A DNA stretch of 46,471 nt from an uncultured Porphyromonadaceae bacterium (GTDB taxonomy: Bacteria; Bacteroidota; Bacteroidia; Bacteroidales; Muribaculaceae), in contig CALEUL010000017.1 of NCBI GenBank assembly GCA_937921035.1, positions 1 through 46,471 on the forward strand. Direction: 5' to 3'. This document shows positions 42,298 to 46,471 of the stretch, in pieces (the stretch's first letter is position 1; each line of letters opens with the position of its first letter). The notes below the pieces were generated by a model. The model was given only the letters and a program-made list of their open reading frames with translations, was not told the DNA's origin and did no database searches. The position numbers and the translations under genes were made by a program.

Positions 42298-44397
42298 TTA
42301 TTCTTCGCCTACAGACTGTACGAAGTTGAGCGAGCGGTTGTCGATCTTGTTCTTGCCAAGCAGCAGAGGCAGTGGCGACTGCTGACGGGCGATACCGAAA
42401 GTCTGGTTGAAACGCATGCCGTAGTCGCGTTCGTTGAAGGGACGTCCTTCGGCCTTTACATCTTCTACAGTGTAGACAATGACGCCACGGTTACCTTTGA
42501 CGGGACCTACGAATTTGCCTTTCTCTGTTGCAGCAATCTTGCCCTGGAGAGCGCTTTCGCCAACGCCGATTGTGAGTAGAGTGGGAGTGTTGATGTTTAC
42601 AGTGCCGTGCTTGATGGAGTCGCCCATCAGTTTGGCATAGCCTTCGAGGTCGTTAGCCTTGCCGGCATAGTCGGCCATGAGTTTTTCGGCCTTCTTGAGA
42701 TTGCGAGCGCGGGTTTCGAGCTGAGTTTTTGTTGCATCGCTATACCAGGGCATGTAATCGTCGTAGACGTCTTTTACGGCAACAGCCATGAGGTATGTCT
42801 GACGGTCGTCCTGCATCATGGGCGATACTTTACCCTTTTTGTTGTCGAGGGCCCATTTTACGAAACGGCGCGAGTCGCGTACGTTGCCTATGCCGGTGCT
42901 GGAAGCGCCGACCTGAGCCGACATTACTGAGTAACCAGCCTCGCCAGCGTTCTTGGCAAAGTCTTCGGCAGAGGAGTTGTTGCTGATGTATGTGCGCAGG
43001 TTGGTGGTTAGGTCGGTAAGGGTTTCCTGCGAGGGGTCTACTGTGTATTCGATAACAGCGAAATCGTAGAAGTTTACGGGAGCGTTACGCTTGTTTACGC
43101 GGTAAATGGCATGTACGGGGGTTCCCTGAAGAGTGTCGGTGAGGACGAATGCGCGGCCGATGGGCTGTCCTGCGAGAGCAGAGCGGGTTTTTTCATCGAT
43201 ACCGGTACCTTCGAGGGATGTCCATATGCTGTCGACGGTCTGTACCTGGTCGCTGTTGAGCGAAGCGAATGTCGCACCACCGTTTATAGCGGCTGCGAGG
43301 CTGTCGAAATCGGCGGTTTCGGCGGCGCGGAGCATAGAAACGTTAACCGAGTCGATGCCGGTGTTTACGCTCAGGAGTTTAGCGAGAGTGTACGAGTCGT
43401 TTGTGCGGTTGAGCAGTTTTGCTGTTCCGGTTTCGGCGGTTGTAACGAATTCCTTGAGTCGGGAGTCGCGGATTGCGGAAGCGGGAACCTTCTGGTTTGT
43501 TGCGGAGAATTTGGTGTCGGATGCCACGCCTTCGGTTCCAGGGGTCTGGTTCAGGGCAACGATAGCGTTCTCTACAGCCTGCTGTCCGGCGATGCGGTCG
43601 GCCTGGGACGGTTCTATTGCAACGTAGATGTAGTCAATCTCGCGCATGGGTTCGTCGAGACGGTAGTTCTGCTTCTCGGATTTCCAGAGGGCTTCGATAT
43701 CGGCGTCGGAGAATTCGATTTCGTCGTCGGCAACGGCAGTGATGTCCTTGTTCACGTAAGCGATGGTGCTTGTGGTAACGTTGTTGTCGTAGAAGCTTTT
43801 TGCGTCGAGTTTGTTATAAGTGTACAGGCCGGTTAGCAGACGCATGAATTTTTGCTGAAGCATGGATTCGGTGAGTTCCTGTTCCTGGTTGGCCCAGATA
43901 ATGCGGAGCTCGTCTGCTACGTTTGCGGGGATGTTGTATTTTGCGGGATTCTGCACGGCGTCGAACACCACGCGGCCAGAAGCTTCGGGAAGGTTGAGCT
44001 GCTGAGCCAGATAAGCGAGCATCTGAGCGGCCTGGGGATTTGGGTTCTGGCCAGTGAGGGCTTCGGTGAGTTCGCTGTCGGTAACCTTGATGCCGAGGTC
44101 TTCGTATTCTTTGTCGAACAGTTTTTCGGCGATGAGGCCCTGAAGAACATTCTGCGAGAGAACGTCGTTGCTGATTTCGCGGCCCTGATTACGCATTTGT
44201 TCGCCGGCCTGCGAGATACGGTTCTGGTATTCCTGGTATTCCACCGTTGTGCCGGCGGCATTGGCTACCGTGCTTGGGTGGCCGAAATAGGTGCGTCCGG
44301 AGGTCAGAAAGTCCCCCAGAATGAAGGCAAGAAGGGCTACAATGATGATAACGAAAAGCAGCACCGACTTGTTGCGGATTTTTTCTAATGTTGCCAT
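42298..44397 (-). CDS. PpiD/SurA-like peptidylprolyl isomerase (periplasmic foldase)
   Basis: 699 aa. One N-terminal transmembrane helix (about 12-30, LLFVIIIVALLAFILGDFL) anchors a periplasmic body. A SurA-type N-terminal chaperone domain (about 40-200) is followed by weak parvulin-like and C-terminal helical regions; a classical parvulin active-site histidine was not evident, so it may be mainly a chaperone. It likely assists outer-membrane protein folding. It has a complete promoter at 44438-44469. Confidence 0.85.
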   Translation of the reverse strand: MATLEKIRNKSVLLFVIIIVALLAFILGDFLTSGRTYFGHPSTVANAAGTTVEYQEYQNRISQAGEQMRNQGREISNDVLSQNVLQGLIAEKLFDKEYEDLGIKVTDSELTEALTGQNPNPQAAQMLAYLAQQLNLPEASGRVVFDAVQNPAKYNIPANVADELRIIWANQEQELTESMLQQKFMRLLTGLYTYNKLDAKSFYDNNVTTSTIAYVNKDITAVADDEIEFSDADIEALWKSEKQNYRLDEPMREIDYIYVAIEPSQADRIAGQQAVENAIVALNQTPGTEGVASDTKFSATNQKVPASAIRDSRLKEFVTTAETGTAKLLNRTNDSYTLAKLLSVNTGIDSVNVSMLRAAETADFDSLAAAINGGATFASLNSDQVQTVDSIWTSLEGTGIDEKTRSALAGQPIGRAFVLTDTLQGTPVHAIYRVNKRNAPVNFYDFAVIEYTVDPSQETLTDLTTNLRTYISNNSSAEDFAKNAGEAGYSVMSAQVGASSTGIGNVRDSRRFVKWALDNKKGKVSPMMQDDRQTYLMAVAVKDVYDDYMPWYSDATKTQLETRARNLKKAEKLMADYAGKANDLEGYAKLMGDSIKHGTVNINTPTLLTIGVGESALQGKIAATEKGKFVGPVKGNRGVIVYTVEDVKAEGRPFNERDYGMRFNQTFGIARQQSPLPLLLGKNKIDNRSLNFVQSVGEE

Positions 44398-44437
44398 TGT
44401 ATGATAAGATGTTTATAATTTTCGCGTAAATAGCGCA

Positions 44438-44469
44438 CAAAGATACGTTTTTTTTGGCACATACTCAAA
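44438..44469 (-). promoter_or_regulatory. Complete Bacteroidetes promoter of the foldase gene
   Basis: On the minus strand, TTTG (44466-44469) and TATCTTTG (44438-44445) with 20 bases between. It lies about 40 bases before the ATG at 44397. Confidence 0.75.
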
Positions 44470-44506
44470 GGAGGTGGCAAAAAATGCGGTAAAAAAAGCG
44501 AGGGGG

Positions 44507-44536
44507 CACAAAAGAGCGACCCTCGTCGGGCCGCTC
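44507..44536 (-). terminator. Terminator of second candidate small RNA
   Basis: GAGCG (44514-44518) pairs with CGCTC (44532-44536), with further CC/GG pairs inside, and TTTT follows on the minus strand (44510-44513). Confidence 0.6.
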
Positions 44537-44673
44537 CTTCAAAAATCCGGAATAAATCAGTATCTGAATTTTGATGTTCCACTGTTCTTGCGGCGCGCTG
44601 CTCCGGATAGAATCCGCTCCGCGATTGATTTTCGTGTAAGTGAATGGAAGAATGTGTGCGATTTTTCTATTCA
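44507..44673 (-). ncRNA. Second candidate small RNA of about 165 nt
   Basis: Starts after a TACATTTG element (44679-44686) and ends at an intrinsic terminator on the minus strand. Short frames exist in it, but none begins with a convincing start and family. It lies upstream of the foldase promoter and could be a separate sRNA. No known RNA family was recognised. The remaining stretch 44690-44990 is AT-rich; I see no gene in it. Confidence 0.4.
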
Positions 44674-44678
44674 CGTTG

Positions 44679-44686
44679 CAAATGTA
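44679..44686 (-). promoter_or_regulatory. -7 element TACATTTG of second candidate small RNA
   Basis: Exact TAnnTTTG match on the minus strand; a TTG core lies 17 bases upstream. Confidence 0.4.
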
Positions 44687-44990
44687 ATAAAAAATTGAAT
44701 ACGCAATAACTTTTTGGGAGAAAATTTTGTAAATTTTGCAGAAAAATGTCAAATCGGCGCTTTTTGGTATGAAAAATGTCTTCTCCTATTATTATAATGT
44801 GTGGTCTATGCCGGGGAATGGAGTATGGGCGAAAAAAAGGAGTATTTAAAATGGAGAGAGGCGGGTGGTGTGATGCCGGGAGAGAATTGCTGCCGAATGA
44901 GCCAATTGCCATGCATATTGTTCCAATTTTACGTCAGAATGATGCAAAGAGGGCGAAATGGCGGCAAAAATGAAAAATTTCGCAAAAATG

Positions 44991-45022
44991 TTTGGCACTT
45001 TGCAAAAGATAATATAACTTTG
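44991..45022 (+). promoter_or_regulatory. Complete Bacteroidetes promoter of the secreted protein
   Basis: TTTG (44991-44994) and TAACTTTG (45015-45022) with 20 bases between. The leader to the ATG at 45092 is about 65 bases. Confidence 0.75.
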
Positions 45023-45091
45023 CCAATCCAATAGCGCATATCCATATGCGTTAAATTCGATTTGTCAATATTATCAAATAAATTCAGTCTT

Positions 45092-46363
45092 ATGAAGAAA
45101 TTCTACACAATCGCCCTTGCTGCCGCTATGGCATTCGGTGCTACCGCAGCAGCTCCTCAGGTGCAGACAACGCTCGCACCTCTGCCCGCAAAGGCTGTCA
45201 AGAACATAACATTTTCCGAAGGCGCTGTAGTTGGCGCAGAAAAGGCAACATTACCCACCATGCGCAAGGCTGTTTCCGCCGAGCAGCTTTTCGGTACCTA
45301 TGTCTGGAAGTACTACTGCCCGATAGGCCAGGGTTCGGAGGAGGAAGACCAGCTTTTATTCTCCGCCGGCACCAGTCCTAACGATGTTCTTATTTCCGGC
45401 ATTGCCTCCGGCGTAGATGTAACAGGTACTGCCGACTTCAATGCAGGTACAGTAACGATTGAACCTCAGCTGCTTGTAGAAAACACTCAGGTAAGTTCCG
45501 GTACCTCCACATTTAATGCCAATATTTATTTCTTCCCCGCTTTTATTGACGATTCTGAGCAATACCAGATTACCGATGAGCCTGCGGTACTCACTATCAC
45601 ATCAACCGGTGCCGAAATGGACGAAATGAAGGGCTTCTGCGTAGCCGCAGTATCGCTTGACGGTAAAACTGTCTACGGTTATTTCAACTACTGCCTGTTC
45701 AACGAATTCACAAAATATATCGAATCCGACTACTGGACGAATATCGGCGATGCTGAATTCAAGGCCGGATTCATTTATGCCATGTATTCGCAGAATGATT
45801 TCACCACAATCGAGACAATTCCCGCAGCCCCTGTTGCCGCACAGCGCAGCGTTCAGGATCCCAACATTATCCGTATAAAGAATGCATTTGCAGCTCCCTT
45901 AGGAGAAGAAGAAATCGGTAACCCCATTCTGTTCGATTTGACAGATCCCCGTTGCGTAGTAGTTCCCATGCAGCCCGCTGGCTTCTCGGACTCTGAAGCA
46001 GGTATAGTATATTTCCTGAGCCGTGCAGATAATTTCGAAAGCAACGAAGAATTCCTCGCCAGCGATATGGCACAGTATGCTCTCACACTCAATGAAAACC
46101 TTATTACCATTCCTGCCGGTGGTATGTGGTGGTACTTCCCCGAGTACGATCAGCAGCATGTGTACAGTCCCGGTGCAGAGAACGAACTTCCCTCTTCGTT
46201 GCTGCTTCCCGCAGGCTGGAACGCAATCGACAACATCACAGTTGAAGGCGTAGACGCTCCCGTAGAATATTACAACCTCCAGGGTGTACGCGTTGCTAAC
46301 CCCGAAAGCGGTCTCTACATCCGTCGTCAGGGCAAGAACGCTACCAAGGTTCTCGTGAAATAA
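45092..46363 (+). CDS. Secreted hypothetical protein with T9SS-type C-terminal tail
   Basis: 423 aa. A signal peptide (KKFYTIALAAAMAFGATAAA) is followed by an uncharacterised beta-rich body. The C-terminal end (VEYYNLQGVRVANP, GLYIRRQG, KVLVK) is typical of sorting domains seen in Muribaculaceae and Prevotella secreted proteins. No catalytic motif is seen. An ATG at 45062 is in frame, but the signal peptide begins at 45092. Downstream is a strong terminator and, right after it, an intron-like start. Confidence 0.82.
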   Translation: MKKFYTIALAAAMAFGATAAAPQVQTTLAPLPAKAVKNITFSEGAVVGAEKATLPTMRKAVSAEQLFGTYVWKYYCPIGQGSEEEDQLLFSAGTSPNDVLISGIASGVDVTGTADFNAGTVTIEPQLLVENTQVSSGTSTFNANIYFFPAFIDDSEQYQITDEPAVLTITSTGAEMDEMKGFCVAAVSLDGKTVYGYFNYCLFNEFTKYIESDYWTNIGDAEFKAGFIYAMYSQNDFTTIETIPAAPVAAQRSVQDPNIIRIKNAFAAPLGEEEIGNPILFDLTDPRCVVVPMQPAGFSDSEAGIVYFLSRADNFESNEEFLASDMAQYALTLNENLITIPAGGMWWYFPEYDQQHVYSPGAENELPSSLLLPAGWNAIDNITVEGVDAPVEYYNLQGVRVANPESGLYIRRQGKNATKVLVK

Positions 46364-46385
46364 ACATTCCCCCTATACAACAGAA

Positions 46386-46417
46386 AGCGGGCACCCTTCC
46401 GGGTCGCCCGCTTTTCT
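46386..46417 (+). terminator. Terminator of the secreted-protein gene, target of intron insertion
   Basis: AGCGGGC (46386-46392) pairs with GCCCGCT (46406-46412), with an inner ACCC/GGGT stem, then TTTCT. The intron-like sequence begins six bases after the stem. Confidence 0.8.
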
Positions 46418-46418
46418 G

Positions 46419-46471
46419 GTATGACGGGCATGTCATACATCTGTGGTGAAAGTCCACGCGGGGCGTAGTTG
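46419..46471 (+). mobile_element. 5' start of a probable group IIC intron, cut by the window end
   Basis: GTATGAC (46419-46425) pairs with GTCATAC (46432-46438) around GGGCAT, then GTGG/CCAC pairs around TGAAAGT and the text GGGGCGTAGTTG follows. This order (CGGGCAT hairpin, GTGAAAGTCC, then GGCGTAGTTG) is what I recall for the first part of bacterial group II introns. Class C introns insert just after terminators, which fits the hairpin at 46386-46412. Only 53 bases are visible; the ribozyme body and reverse transcriptase are beyond the window. Confidence 0.6.

Noticed and set aside
44801..45034. 77-aa frame before the secreted protein
   Set aside because: It covers the complete promoter at 44991-45022 and shows no family features.

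Overview
The window is a chromosomal segment of a Bacteroidales bacterium. Gene content, signal peptides, T9SS-like tails ending in sequences such as KVLVK, and the TAnnTTTG promoter motif (several with TTTG 20 bp upstream) fit Bacteroidales. The style of the secreted proteins suggests Muribaculaceae, but no rRNA marker is present, so the family is an inference. There are no tRNA or rRNA genes and no CRISPR array. About 34 protein genes are supported.

Layout. (1) 20-6120: a minus-strand tripartite RND efflux operon (lipoprotein adaptor, inner-membrane pump, outer-membrane factor). A perfect 28-bp palindrome sits at its predicted transcription start. (2) 6358-6500: a possible small RNA with its own promoter and terminator. 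(3) 6629-10311: a DEAD-box RNA helicase, a DUF3256 protein and xseA. (4) 10379-13383: an Lrp/AsnC regulator, a membrane-anchored kinase-fold protein that lacks the catalytic HRD aspartate, a GNAT acetyltransferase and a low-molecular-weight tyrosine phosphatase. (5) 13399-14325: an AraC regulator on the minus strand. (6) 14373-17848: a minus-strand operon with a Kdo/WaaP-type kinase, an esterase, recF, a DUF721/DciA-like protein and a thioesterase. (7) 17891-21590: a small membrane protein, then acpP-fabF and mtnN with an AlbA_2/Schlafen-type protein. (8) 21584-33688: a seven-gene minus-strand SusC/SusD locus with extra lipoproteins, a GHL10-type hydrolase and a PCMD-domain protein. (9) 33818-39868: rluA-type synthase and topA on the minus strand, exonuclease III on the plus strand, and a secreted endonuclease I. 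(10) 39909-40730: an IS200/RAYT-like element with long inverted ends. (11) 40740-42280: an S24-family regulator and rnhB. (12) 42298-46471: a PpiD/SurA-like foldase, a second possible small RNA, a secreted T9SS-type protein with a terminator, and what looks like the first bases of a group IIC intron directly after that terminator.

The most unusual items are the RAYT-like element, whose two ends fold into the same hairpins with compensating base changes; the pseudokinase-acetyltransferase-phosphatase cluster; the palindromic operator candidate without a nearby regulator; two small-RNA candidates; and the intron start at the window edge. Positions were read by hand; similarity calls rest on recognised motifs, not on a database search.
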